Positions 30,081 through 39,215 of a DNA stretch of 48,635 nucleotides are shown in pieces. The notes under the pieces were generated by a model, which was not told the origin of the DNA, made no database searches, and saw only the letters and a program-made list of their open reading frames with translations. Location: assembly GCA_019313385.1 (NCBI GenBank), contig JAFDBG010000019.1:1-48635 (forward strand), given 5' to 3'. The first letter of the stretch is position 1. Each line of letters begins with the position of its first letter. Both the position numbers and the translations under genes were made by a program. The DNA comes from Deltaproteobacteria bacterium (lineage in GTDB: Bacteria > Desulfobacterota > Syntrophia > Syntrophales > UBA2210).

Positions 30081-30313
30081 CTGCTCACTTGTTATCACCT
30101 CTTGCTATTCCCCGATCATCAATAGGATTATTCTGCCAAGTGAATTACCCACAAACGTTACATCATCGAGACCCATCACAGGGGAATATGTTTTATGAAT
30201 AAGCCACAGCCTCCCAATACAAGACAGAGAGTCCCCAGAAGTACAAGCCGTAATATATTCCGCACAGGTTAACCTCCTTGATTATAATTACTCCGGCAAT
30301 TAAACATATCAAC

Positions 30314-30378
30314 TGTCATGCCGGACTTGATCCGGCATCCAGACCCATTCTGGACGCCCGCTTTCGCGGAAATGACGG
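30314..30378. repeat. Dispersed palindromic repeat (TCATGCCGGACTTGATCCGGCATCCAG type)
   Basis: Similar in inverted form to the GATACCGGATCAAGCCCGGCATGAC segment near 33985-34010. Confidence 0.6.
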
Positions 30379-30648
30379 CTTTGGCATATATTGTTGCCAG
30401 GGCAATGATTCTGTTAATTTATGAGGATTTTCGTTCAAGATCAAGGCATGCGAAAAAAATAACCGCAGGTATATAGTTGATATTCCGAGGATTATTTTTT
30501 GAGCATAACGCAGAGATCGGGCGAAAAGACCATTAATCAACAGGATCATAATGCCACCTTTTCCTTGACTTTATGCACCATGAAAGTAAAATTGGGGTCA
30601 AATTTACAGCATATTTTACTGGTCAAGCCCGTTGCGGAAGGAGAAAGC

Positions 30649-31758
30649 GTGAGAAAACTGTTTAAAGACAGTGTGATCAACGGCATGAATCTTCCAAATC
30701 GATTCGTTCGATCGGCGACATGGGAGGGGATGGCCGCAGATGATGGGGCCGTTACACCGAAGCTGATTGAGACAATGGCCGCTCTGGCCAGAGGCGGCGT
30801 GGGCCTGATTATCGGAGGTCACGCGTATGTCCGGCCGAGTGGCAAGGCGAGCCCCTGGCAGCTTGGCATCTACAACGATGAACTCGTCCCCGGACTTCAG
30901 GAGATGACCGCTGCGGTTCACGCGTGTGGCGGCAGAATCATCGCCCAGCTGGCCCATGCCGGTTGTTTTACATCCGCGCAATTAACCGGACAACCTCCTC
31001 TGGTTGTTTCAGACTTTGATGAGCTGACGACAGAATCACCGCGAAAGGAAATAACGGCGCGGGATATCAGAGAAATTGTTGACGCCTTTGCCGCCGCGGC
31101 CCGGAGGGCCAGATCAGCAGGTTTTGACGGTGTTCAGATTCATTCCGCCCATGGCTATCTACTAAGCCAGTTTCTCTCCCCCGCATTTAACAAACGCCGG
31201 GATGAATATGGAGGAAGTATTCACAACCGGGCCCGGATTCATCTCGAAGTGTTCCACGCCATCAGAGAGGTTGTAGGCAAAGACTATCCGGTATTGATCA
31301 AGATGAACTGCCAGGATTTTGTGGAGAACGGGCTGGACTTGGAGGAATCCCTTCAAGTCGCTTGTCTGCTCGCCGATGCCGGTCTCGACGCGATCGAGCT
31401 GAGCGGCGGCATGCGTGCAAGCGGCAGATTGTCCCCCATCCGATCAAAGATCAATTCTCAGGACAGAGAGGCCTACTTCAGGGAAGAGGCGAGCGCCTTT
31501 AAAAAGGAGATCGGTATCCCCCTGATCCTGGTAGGCGGCGTGCGGTCCATTGAAGTCGCCGAACAACTTGTGGAAAACGGAGTGACGGATTATATCTCCA
31601 TGAGCCGCCCCTTCATCAGAGAACCGGATCTGATCAATCGCTGGAAGGCCGGGGATCTCCGAAAAGCGCAGTGCAAATCAGACAATCTGTGCTTCGGTCC
31701 CGGGCTTGAAGGCAAGGGGATATATTGCGTGGTAAAAAAAGATGAGGAGGTGGCATGA
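30649..31758 (+). CDS. NADH:flavin oxidoreductase / Old Yellow Enzyme family
   Basis: LPNRFVRSATWEGMAADDGAVT...AQLAHAGCFTS...FDGVQIHSAHGYLLSQFLSPAFNKRRDEYGGS. Start likely GTG 30649. Confidence 0.9.
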   Translation: MRKLFKDSVINGMNLPNRFVRSATWEGMAADDGAVTPKLIETMAALARGGVGLIIGGHAYVRPSGKASPWQLGIYNDELVPGLQEMTAAVHACGGRIIAQLAHAGCFTSAQLTGQPPLVVSDFDELTTESPRKEITARDIREIVDAFAAAARRARSAGFDGVQIHSAHGYLLSQFLSPAFNKRRDEYGGSIHNRARIHLEVFHAIREVVGKDYPVLIKMNCQDFVENGLDLEESLQVACLLADAGLDAIELSGGMRASGRLSPIRSKINSQDREAYFREEASAFKKEIGIPLILVGGVRSIEVAEQLVENGVTDYISMSRPFIREPDLINRWKAGDLRKAQCKSDNLCFGPGLEGKGIYCVVKKDEEVA

Positions 31759-32207
31759 AAATGGGTGAAAAAATCAAGGTTGGGATAATCATCTGTGACC
31801 GATACCGCAGATGCGCGGGCGGAAAATGTTTCAGATCATTGAAGAACAGAGAGGGCGCCTTCAGCCGGTACAAAGATATGGACGCTGAGATCGTCGGTTA
31901 TACTTCTTGCGATGGATGTCCCGGAGGCAATATCGAATATGCTGTGGATGAAATGACGAGAAACGGGGCGAATGTGATACACCTTGCCACCGGGCTGATT
32001 GTGGGATATCCACCGTGCCCTTATATTACTTATTTTCATGATTTTATCGAAAAGAGATACGGCATTGAAGTAATATATGGCACCCATCCCATACCTCAAA
32101 AATACCTCATTATGCATGACAAACTGGGGACATGGAATGATACTGAGTTGAAAGAGATCATTCAGCCGACACTGGCGGATGAAGAGATCCGTTTAGCTTA
32201 TGATTAA
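31755..32207 (+). CDS. CGGC-domain protein
   Basis: KVGIIICDRYRRCAGGKCFRSLKNREGAF...VGYTSCDGCPGGNIEYAVDEM...IHLATGLIVGYPPCPYI. Confidence 0.8.
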   Translation: MKMGEKIKVGIIICDRYRRCAGGKCFRSLKNREGAFSRYKDMDAEIVGYTSCDGCPGGNIEYAVDEMTRNGANVIHLATGLIVGYPPCPYITYFHDFIEKRYGIEVIYGTHPIPQKYLIMHDKLGTWNDTELKEIIQPTLADEEIRLAYD

Positions 32208-32350
32208 TGCGAGGCAAGCCTCGTTAAAACCTTCATTGCCCCGACGTGCCGGGATAATTATGAAAAATGTTCACAGTAGCGTGGGGCCGGAGAGATCTTC
32301 ACTTCACTCCCGTGCCCTGAGTGAAAATGTATAAAAGGAGGCACATACAG

Positions 32351-33274
32351 ATGAAAATAGCAATAATGGGAATAGGCGGAGTAGGCGGTTATTATGGAGG
32401 CATGCTGGCAAAAGGTTATGCCGGTGATGAAAATGTTGAAGTTGTTTTCATAGCACGCGGGCCACACCTGGAGGCGATCAAGGCGGACGGACTGCGGGTG
32501 ATGAGCGCGGCAACAGGAGACTTCACAGCCAGGCCCGATCTGGCAACCGATGATCCGACGGACTGCGGCATATTCGATATCATCCTCCTGTGCGTCAAGG
32601 GCTATGATCTCATAGAAAGCGCGCGACTGCTCGCCCCCAACACAGACAAAAACACCGTTATCATTTCCGTGCTGAACGGGGTGGATAACGCGCAGAAATT
32701 GAAGTCGGTTCAGGGTAAGGGCAAGATATGGAACGGGTGTGTATATATCGGGTCTCATATCGTGCAACCCGGCGTTTGTCAGCAGACCGGTGGTTCATGC
32801 AAGATGTTCTTCGGGAGTGAAACGAATGGCGGGCTGGACGGGACACGTATAGAGAATATATTTCGGAAAGCGGGTATCGACGCGCGGTATACAACCGATA
32901 TAAACCATATCGCGTGGGAAAAATACTTGTTCGTTTCTCCTCTCGCGAACGCGACAACTTTTCTCAACACCACCATAGGGGGGATCTTGGAAGACAAGGA
33001 GGGCATGGAACTTATGGGCAACCTCCTTGATGAACTGTTGGCCCTTGCCAGGGCGCATGGCATTGATTTCCCTGAGGATATCAAGGAATTAACCATCGAG
33101 AAATCCAGGGTTTTTCCCTATGAGGCTAAAACATCCCTGCAGATGGATTTTGAGAAAGGAAAGCGAACGGAAATAGAAACTTTTGTTGAATTCATAGTCA
33201 GAGAGGCCGGAAAACTGGGTCTGCCGGTCCCAACTCACAAAAAGATTTACGCGGCACTAAAAGCCCGTGAGTAG
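32351..33274 (+). CDS. Ketopantoate reductase-family oxidoreductase (2-dehydropantoate 2-reductase-like)
   Basis: MKIAIMGIGGVGGYYGGMLA...SVLNGVDNAQKL...TSLQMDFEKGKRTEIETF. ATG 32351 with AAAGGAGG upstream. Confidence 0.85.
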   Translation: MKIAIMGIGGVGGYYGGMLAKGYAGDENVEVVFIARGPHLEAIKADGLRVMSAATGDFTARPDLATDDPTDCGIFDIILLCVKGYDLIESARLLAPNTDKNTVIISVLNGVDNAQKLKSVQGKGKIWNGCVYIGSHIVQPGVCQQTGGSCKMFFGSETNGGLDGTRIENIFRKAGIDARYTTDINHIAWEKYLFVSPLANATTFLNTTIGGILEDKEGMELMGNLLDELLALARAHGIDFPEDIKELTIEKSRVFPYEAKTSLQMDFEKGKRTEIETFVEFIVREAGKLGLPVPTHKKIYAALKARE

Positions 33275-33374
33275 ATGACAGCGCTGGGGGACACCTGGGG
33301 AACAAGGTGTATGTTGCTATTTTGATACTAAGAATAGCGGACAGGAAAGATGTTCACCAGATTACGTTATAAAT

Positions 33375-33390
33375 AATTGGCGGAAGTGCA
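33375..33390 (-). repeat. Copy of the selC 3' end (AATTGGCGGAAGTGCA), candidate att site
   Basis: 16/16 identity to 40024-40039, the 3' end of tRNA-Sec including CCA, in the same orientation. Confidence 0.7.
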
Positions 33391-33392
33391 CG

Positions 33393-33707
33393 TTATAGTG
33401 GAATTGCAAAGAAATCAAACAGTGGTTTATAAAAGTTTCCCCAGTAGGTTATGGTCACCAAAATAATTGTAGCGATAAGACTTGCCTTAAAATTACGATC
33501 ACTGTCTATTAGTGAAGTCATTAGATTTATTAAGAGTACAGATAGAAACACCAATTGTGGCAATGCTTTCTTTAGCAACTGAAGGATGCTATTCCCGTCT
33601 GATAAGACACCTTTTGCTGGGATCTCAACACCAACAGCTATCGTTGTTATAGCCAAAACACCTAGAAATGCTAAAAAAATGATCAATGGCTTCATTTTAC
33701 CCTCCAT
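33393..33707 (-). CDS. Small hypothetical membrane protein
   Basis: 104-aa ORF with three to four hydrophobic segments. Confidence 0.5.
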   Translation of the reverse strand: MEGKMKPLIIFLAFLGVLAITTIAVGVEIPAKGVLSDGNSILQLLKKALPQLVFLSVLLINLMTSLIDSDRNFKASLIATIILVTITYWGNFYKPLFDFFAIPL

Positions 33708-33829
33708 AGCGTTTTATTATTGATGTTTCGATGCGTCGAATCGTTTTATCAGAACTCTCATAAGTGTTTTATGACTATCACTATTTATATAGGAAATCTA
33801 TATCAATCATATTATTATTTCTTCAAGGA

Positions 33830-33899
33830 AGGAAGAAGTAACTTTCAGACTTCAAATCCGGTGGGGGGTACCAACCCTTAAAAAGTTAAAGAAGGTTAA
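33830..33899. repeat. selC anticodon-arm-like direct repeat, copy 1
   Basis: ACTTTCAGACTTCAAATCCGGTG...AAAAAGTTAAAGAAGGTTAA; paired with 39056-39126; shares GACTTCAAATCCGGTG with the tRNA-Sec anticodon arm. Confidence 0.8.
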
Positions 33900-33912
33900 C
33901 GTTGACGCATTC

Positions 33913-34027
33913 GTAAAAAGTCAGAAAACGCCATTTTTCGTCATTCCGGCGGAAGCTGGAATCCAGTAAATTCAACAGCTTCTGGATACCGGATCAAGCC
34001 CGGCATGACTGTTTTGGGACTTTTTAC
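33913..34027. repeat. Short MITE-like palindromic element
   Basis: Terminal GTAAAAAGTC ... GACTTTTTAC around a CATTCCGGCGGAAGCTGGAATCCAG...CTGGATACCGGATCAAGCCCGGCATGAC core. Confidence 0.65.
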
Positions 34028-34055
34028 TACACCATCAACTGTGAATGTCCTTTTT

Positions 34056-34922
34056 TTACCCCACAAGGCGTAGCCTGAAAAAATGATTCTGTAATCTGGG
34101 CCACCGGACGTTGAGTTGGGAGAATATTCGAGGCAGAGCCCAAAAACTTATTGGCGCGATACCTCTGAGAGCCCACCACGTCAAGGCTCCAATCGTGGTA
34201 GAATCCCTTGATAAGAATGGTAGCAACCTGCGGCGCAAATTTACCAGCTCTTCTGCAGTCACCAAATTGGTATAACCGTAGTTCCGCCGCACTTCTACAC
34301 GAAAGGAGCCAGCTCCCCCGAACAACTTACGGTACAGGATTACACTTCGGTAGACTGCCTGATACTCTCCCTGTGAGAGGGATACACCCTGATGTAAAGT
34401 CGACTCGCGGAGGATAATCGATCCCCCTTCAGTAAGGCGGCTTTTCAAAGAGTGAAGCAGTGCCATAACGTCCTGGTCATTCATATACATACACAACCCA
34501 CCCAGAAAGATCATGTCGAATGAGCCTTCCGGAAGGTCATGTCGACCGTCACCTTCGAGTATCGTTACGTGGGGCAAATGAGCCACCCTTTCCCTGGCAG
34601 CCTTCAACATTAAGCTACTTTGGTCGATTCCTATGACAGTCTTATAGCGTCTGGCGAAGATCTCTAACCAAGTCCCTGCGCCACAGCCAACATCAATCAC
34701 ACGCCCCGAGTCATGCACCTCGCTGAGCCAATCGCTGATGGTTAGCTTCTCTTTGTTTAGTCGATAGCTGGCCGCACTGGCTGGGAGATTGTACTCATGG
34801 GTCATCATACTGACAGTGGCTGCGGTTCCGCCCCTTGGGTTATCAAAATAGCGCTTTACAGCTTCATTATCGATCTGTTGTCCGATGGAGTCGTCGTGAT
34901 TCATTGGTTTAGAGTCAGCCAT
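34056..34922 (-). CDS. Class I SAM methyltransferase, candidate amino-alcohol/phospholipid N-methyltransferase
   Basis: GRVIDVGCGAGTWLEIFARRYKTVIGIDQS...DMIFLGGLCMYMNDQDV...GGSIILREST. Position downstream of the CDP-alcohol transferase suggests head-group methylation. Confidence 0.8.
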   Translation of the reverse strand: MADSKPMNHDDSIGQQIDNEAVKRYFDNPRGGTAATVSMMTHEYNLPASAASYRLNKEKLTISDWLSEVHDSGRVIDVGCGAGTWLEIFARRYKTVIGIDQSSLMLKAARERVAHLPHVTILEGDGRHDLPEGSFDMIFLGGLCMYMNDQDVMALLHSLKSRLTEGGSIILRESTLHQGVSLSQGEYQAVYRSVILYRKLFGGAGSFRVEVRRNYGYTNLVTAEELVNLRRRLLPFLSRDSTTIGALTWWALRGIAPISFWALPRIFSQLNVRWPRLQNHFFRLRLVG

Positions 34923-34967
34923 ATACTTTTTCTGTTTTTTCCAGGTAGGTTGATAATTTCTGTAATT

Positions 34968-35624
34968 TTAGTGATATTTGCTCCAAAGTATACAACCATA
35001 GATAATTGTCAATACAACCGTGTAGACCATAAGAACATAAAACCATTTTCCGGTAAATTTAGGCGTCCGTATCGGGGTCAAATTAAACACCAGAAATACC
35101 ATCAATAGTGCATAAAGGATTGCTGAAAAAACCGTATGACTAATAAAGCCCTCGAACAAGAACACAAAAGCAAGAATAAGGACATTGTTGTCTAATGCCA
35201 GCCCACTGTATGTTTTGTCGTCAATCAGTCCGAAAATGTTGAAATAGCTCAACCGTATAGTGCTGGCGGCGACAATAAGAAATGCTCCCGGCAGGAACCA
35301 TGGACTGAACTTTCCATAACTTAAAAGAAAAATTGCGGGGAATACTCCAAAACTTACAATATCTATCAGCGAATCAAGCTGGCCCCCAAAGGCTCGCTGA
35401 TGATCTGTTCGTCCCGTAATTTGTCGAGCTATGATTCCGTCAGCCCAGTCAAATAAAACAGCCCACAGGACTCCAATTATCGCAACAGGGAAATTACCCA
35501 AAATAGCGAAGTAAATACCAAGCACTGCACATAGCAAGCCTGCAAGCGAACAAATATTGGGAAGATCCCCGGCGAAGGAAAGCATTGTGGGCTGATGTGG
35601 TTGTTTCGGTTCGGGATTTGTCAT
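34968..35624 (-). CDS. CDP-alcohol phosphatidyltransferase family protein
   Basis: Signature LFDWADGIIARQITGRTDHQRAFGGQLDSLIDIVSFGVFP and multiple TM segments. Confidence 0.9.
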   Translation of the reverse strand: MTNPEPKQPHQPTMLSFAGDLPNICSLAGLLCAVLGIYFAILGNFPVAIIGVLWAVLFDWADGIIARQITGRTDHQRAFGGQLDSLIDIVSFGVFPAIFLLSYGKFSPWFLPGAFLIVAASTIRLSYFNIFGLIDDKTYSGLALDNNVLILAFVFLFEGFISHTVFSAILYALLMVFLVFNLTPIRTPKFTGKWFYVLMVYTVVLTIIYGCILWSKYH

Positions 35625-36745
35625 TATTTTAATGCATCTCCGGTTTTCAGGTCCATTATATCGATCAATGCTGCAACTAATTTGCCATTCTCTGCTTCTG
35701 TACGGCTGGCAATCCGAAGATAACGATCAGAATCCGGTTGAGTTTTGCCCACACAGTCCTTTATGTACATATTATGTTTAATAAATAATTGTTTCGTAAT
35801 TTCAGGTCCGCTTTTCACATACTCGGGTAGGCGACAGAAAATAAAGTTTGCATCAGGCTTGAAAACAGTCATACCTCTAATGCCACAAAGCTTTTCATAC
35901 AGGCTATCTCTGTCGATTCGAACTTGTTTACAGCTTTCAATAAATTCTTGTTTGTAATCGGGTAAAAGCCGTAGAAACTCTTCTGCAAATCCGTTAATAT
36001 TCCAGATATGCACGCCGTTTCTTACAGCTTCAGCAAATTGTGAATTTGCAGTCAGCATGTAACCGATCCTCAGTCCACAGATACCGTATGCCTTGCTCAT
36101 GCTTTTAAAAACTGCCGTATTCGGGTAATTTGCTATTTCTTGTGCCAGGCTTATTTGATCAGGGTTCTCTACGAAATCTATAAATGATTCGTCAATAATC
36201 AGCATACAGTCGTGAGTTTCAAGGAGTTTCGCAAGCCGAATGAGATCGGATTTGGGAATTAAGATAGATGTTGGATTGTTAGGCGTTACTACAACAGCGA
36301 CATCTGCTTTTACTCTGATTGCTTCCGCAGCAAATTTATCTACATCCAGCTGGAAAGATGGGAACTCAAGCGGAAATTCGACCACCTGGCCTGAAGGTGC
36401 AGCATTGGCATATTCATTGAAAGAAGGCACGGGAACGATTAACTTGCCTGATATGTGACCGGATACTATTTTTATTAATTCAGCAGCTCCGTTTCCCACA
36501 ACAATCCTGTCCGCAGGTTGGTCAATTATTTTGCCAACAAGCCCGGCAAGGGCATCTTGTGCCACCGGATAATTCAGAACAAGGTCGTGAATTTGATCTT
36601 TGAAGTTGGTGAAAACAGCCTCTGGTGGAAAATAAAGGTTATAAAGATAGGCATGATCAATAAAATTATGCCGATAGTAACCCCCATGTTGGCCGGAGAT
36701 GAATTCGTATTTTTCTGATTGAGTCGTATAATTATTTTGCGTCAC
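35624..36745 (-). CDS. Class I/II PLP-dependent aminotransferase/decarboxylase (HisC/CobD-like)
   Basis: VVVTPNNPTSILIPKSDL...LIIDESFIDF...FKSMSKAYGICGLRIGYMLT...RYLRIASRTEAEN. Confidence 0.88.
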   Translation of the reverse strand: MTQNNYTTQSEKYEFISGQHGGYYRHNFIDHAYLYNLYFPPEAVFTNFKDQIHDLVLNYPVAQDALAGLVGKIIDQPADRIVVGNGAAELIKIVSGHISGKLIVPVPSFNEYANAAPSGQVVEFPLEFPSFQLDVDKFAAEAIRVKADVAVVVTPNNPTSILIPKSDLIRLAKLLETHDCMLIIDESFIDFVENPDQISLAQEIANYPNTAVFKSMSKAYGICGLRIGYMLTANSQFAEAVRNGVHIWNINGFAEEFLRLLPDYKQEFIESCKQVRIDRDSLYEKLCGIRGMTVFKPDANFIFCRLPEYVKSGPEITKQLFIKHNMYIKDCVGKTQPDSDRYLRIASRTEAENGKLVAALIDIMDLKTGDALK

Positions 36746-37613
36746 TGAAGGCTCCTATTGTTTCCCAGGGAGATGGTACAACATTGTGCAAAAAATCGGG
36801 ATGTGAAAGAGTAACAGGTCCCGTTATCGTATAATCGTCTGCGAAAAATAATTTCTCAGCCTCTGCCAGATCTTCAAAAGTGTCTATTTCATACCAGGGC
36901 TTACCATCAAAAGAGACACTTCCAAATGAGAGACTGCCATCAGCAATCATTTCCGCAAATACGGTTTCGTAATAGTCGTTTATTTTGCCATCTGAAATAC
37001 GCTTGCCTAATCTTTTTACAATTTCATGCCAGGAGCTACGTGAAATGCTGTAAATATTAACAGTCTTGTATTTGATCTCACCACAGGAGTCTGCGTTGTC
37101 CGCCCAAAATGCCTTGACTTTTTGATATTTATTGATTGTAACACTTGTTCCATTCATCCATGGTTGCATCTTTGCAACAGCTATTCTGTCAGGATAGACC
37201 ATGTCATCCAGAAGTGATTCGTCAAAAACAAGATCACTTTCGAGCAGCAGAAATGGCTCATCGATAATTTCACGTGCCATCCAGAGAGAATAAATATTAT
37301 TGGTCGTCTCGTATAGGGGACTGAAAATATAATCGACTTTAATGTCCCCTACCTGCGTGCCTAGAAATTCTCTTATATGATTTTCCAGATACCCAGTAAC
37401 CACAACCAACCGTTTGAATCCATGCTGATTGAGATTTGAGATCATCCGTTCAAGTATCGACATGCCATTGACTATTGTCAGGCATTTAGGCGCATTCTTT
37501 GTAAAGGGAAACAGACGGCTACCCATACCGGCTGCAAGAAGTAATGCTGTGGTCACCTGTTCTTTATGGTGAGAGTTCTGCATCAAGTTTATATCCTTTC
37601 CTTCCGTGTACAA
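36732..37613 (-). CDS. Sugar/amino-alcohol-phosphate nucleotidyltransferase (phosphocholine cytidylyltransferase/PntC-N-like)
   Basis: ALLLAAGMGSRLFPFTKNAPKCLTIVNGMSILERM...ETTNNIYSLWMAREIIDEPFLLLESDLVFD...KPWYEIDTFEDLAEAEK. Confidence 0.87.
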   Translation of the reverse strand: MYTEGKDINLMQNSHHKEQVTTALLLAAGMGSRLFPFTKNAPKCLTIVNGMSILERMISNLNQHGFKRLVVVTGYLENHIREFLGTQVGDIKVDYIFSPLYETTNNIYSLWMAREIIDEPFLLLESDLVFDESLLDDMVYPDRIAVAKMQPWMNGTSVTINKYQKVKAFWADNADSCGEIKYKTVNIYSISRSSWHEIVKRLGKRISDGKINDYYETVFAEMIADGSLSFGSVSFDGKPWYEIDTFEDLAEAEKLFFADDYTITGPVTLSHPDFLHNVVPSPWETIGAFSDAK

Positions 37614-37788
37614 TATCTTACAGTAGACATTGATGGAGAAAAAACGAGTCCGGAGCTTATGAAAGTTTCAAACAGTTAAAAAGATTCAGAAGATAACGAC
37701 CCCGCTAATCTGCCGAGCCGACGTTCCAACGGTTGGGTTAAGTCAATCATGCGATGACAATATAAGAAACCATAGAAATCAACCGCAA

Positions 37789-38460
37789 CTACGACAGAAA
37801 TGAGTGGTCATTTGCGAAAGGTGTGGCATTTATACCATCTGTACGTGGAACCAGTACCAAAAACTCACTGTTCCTCTGAACAATATTAAATTTAACTTGC
37901 CCCTTCGATTGGCTCATAGAACTACCGTATTCTATAAAGAAATTTTCTGGCAGTAAAACTTCGACCAAATCTCCTTTTTCGCGCTGGCACAGAAGTACCG
38001 CATGATCGAAGCCACCGACAGGGAGGCCTAAAAACCAACGGCGAGGTTGACGTTCTGTGGCAGAAGCAATACCCACTCGTTTTCCCGACTGTGTTCTATA
38101 AATAGTCGATCCCTTAATCAATTGAAGATGAATCCCTTCTCCTTCAAGTTTACTTAAAAATACCTCTCGTTGTTTCTTTCCCAGCTCTCTTGCCAATGCA
38201 AGCGTCGATGAGCTTTGCATAGTGTTTTTCCCAAGCGATTTTCTCTTGGCAGAATTTGTGGGGACAACTGACTTAGAGTTGTTGCCTCTTAATTCCTCTA
38301 GCTCTAAGACAATCTGCTCGTGGCGTTTGATAAGAAACTCAATTTTTTCTAATTTCTCGCTTTCCAATAGCACCGAATCAGTTTCTCTTTTATGTGCATA
38401 ATCGGATATATTTGATAATATTATATTTTTTTCTTTTTGCAAATCGTCCAGAGTAGCCAC
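37789..38460 (-). CDS. Hypothetical protein
   Basis: 223-aa ORF with no family recognised. Confidence 0.5.
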   Translation of the reverse strand: MATLDDLQKEKNIILSNISDYAHKRETDSVLLESEKLEKIEFLIKRHEQIVLELEELRGNNSKSVVPTNSAKRKSLGKNTMQSSSTLALARELGKKQREVFLSKLEGEGIHLQLIKGSTIYRTQSGKRVGIASATERQPRRWFLGLPVGGFDHAVLLCQREKGDLVEVLLPENFFIEYGSSMSQSKGQVKFNIVQRNSEFLVLVPRTDGINATPFANDHSFLS

Positions 38461-38774
38461 AATGCTACCTCCATCTGGTTTAAATTATTTATTCCGCACC
38501 ATAGAGTGTCATAGACCAAGTGTAGTGTCAAGTGTTTTTGTATTGAAGCACCAGGAGTACGTAATCTATCCGGTTTATGATTGTCATCATGGGGTGGCCA
38601 TGAGAAGGTCAGAGATATCACAGGAGATTTTGAAAATGCGATCTGTAGAGGCATGAAAAGGAGTTTGATTAACCCAGGAAGAAACGGTGCAGAGTTGGGA
38701 GTATGCACCCGGACGTTCTGGAACTCGTCTCGTTGTGTTGTATCTCCCTTCGTTCAGACAATTTTTTCAATAAA

Positions 38775-38810
38775 AAAGCCCTATCTCTCATTTTGAGAAA
38801 CAGGGCTTTA
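38775..38810. terminator. Hairpin terminator-like element
   Basis: AAAGCCCTATCTCTCATTTTGAGAAACAGGGCTTT. Confidence 0.6.
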
Positions 38811-39055
38811 GATGATCAGACCATAATCCCCCCAGGCTACAGCCGTTCAAAAGCATATCCGATACGTTAAAGATCCAAAATATGCTAACCTACTAACTCC
38901 ATTATGGTATATTGTCAAGGGATGTTATAGTGAGACTTTCAATCGGTAATAATCTATTTTTCCCTTTGGAATAGATGGACTGGAATGGTTGAATCTCTTG
39001 CAGATAAGCTCAAATCCTGAAGTGGATAATATTAATAAGAAGATCACTCTCTCAG

Positions 39056-39126
39056 GAAGAAAGAAATAACTTTCAGACTTCAAATCCGGTGTGGGCGCTA
39101 ACCCTGAAAAAGTTAAAGAAGGTTAA
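39056..39126. repeat. selC anticodon-arm-like direct repeat, copy 2
   Basis: ACTTTCAGACTTCAAATCCGGTGTGGGCGCTAACCC...AAAAAGTTAAAGAAGGTTAA; close to selC GGACTTCAAATCCGGTGTGGGGCGCTAGAACC. Confidence 0.8.
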
Positions 39127-39129
39127 AAT

Positions 39130-39164
39130 AATATATTAGCTAAAAATCGAATTTTGCGAATAAA
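39130..39164. repeat. Duplicate of the selC 3'-flanking sequence
   Basis: AATATATTAGCTAAAAATCGAATTTTGCGAATAAA matches 39991-40025 with one difference. Confidence 0.85.
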
Positions 39165-39198
39165 AAGCCCCATTTCGCATTGTAAGAAATAGGGCTTT
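39164..39198. terminator. Hairpin terminator-like element at the 3' end of the SH3 gene
   Basis: AAAGCCCCATTTCGCATTGTAAGAAATAGGGCTTT, same type as 38775-38810. Confidence 0.6.
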
Positions 39199-39215
39199 GA
39201 TTTATCGGTAATCGT

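Noticed and set aside
29328-30098. 256-aa ORF antisense to the radical SAM gene
   Set aside because: Shadow of a high-GC coding frame, no recognisable motif; the sense ORF has clear family motifs.
34056-37613. Calling the operon a confirmed phosphonate cluster
   Set aside because: No PEP mutase or phosphonopyruvate decarboxylase gene is visible in the window; only the PntC-like resemblance supports it.
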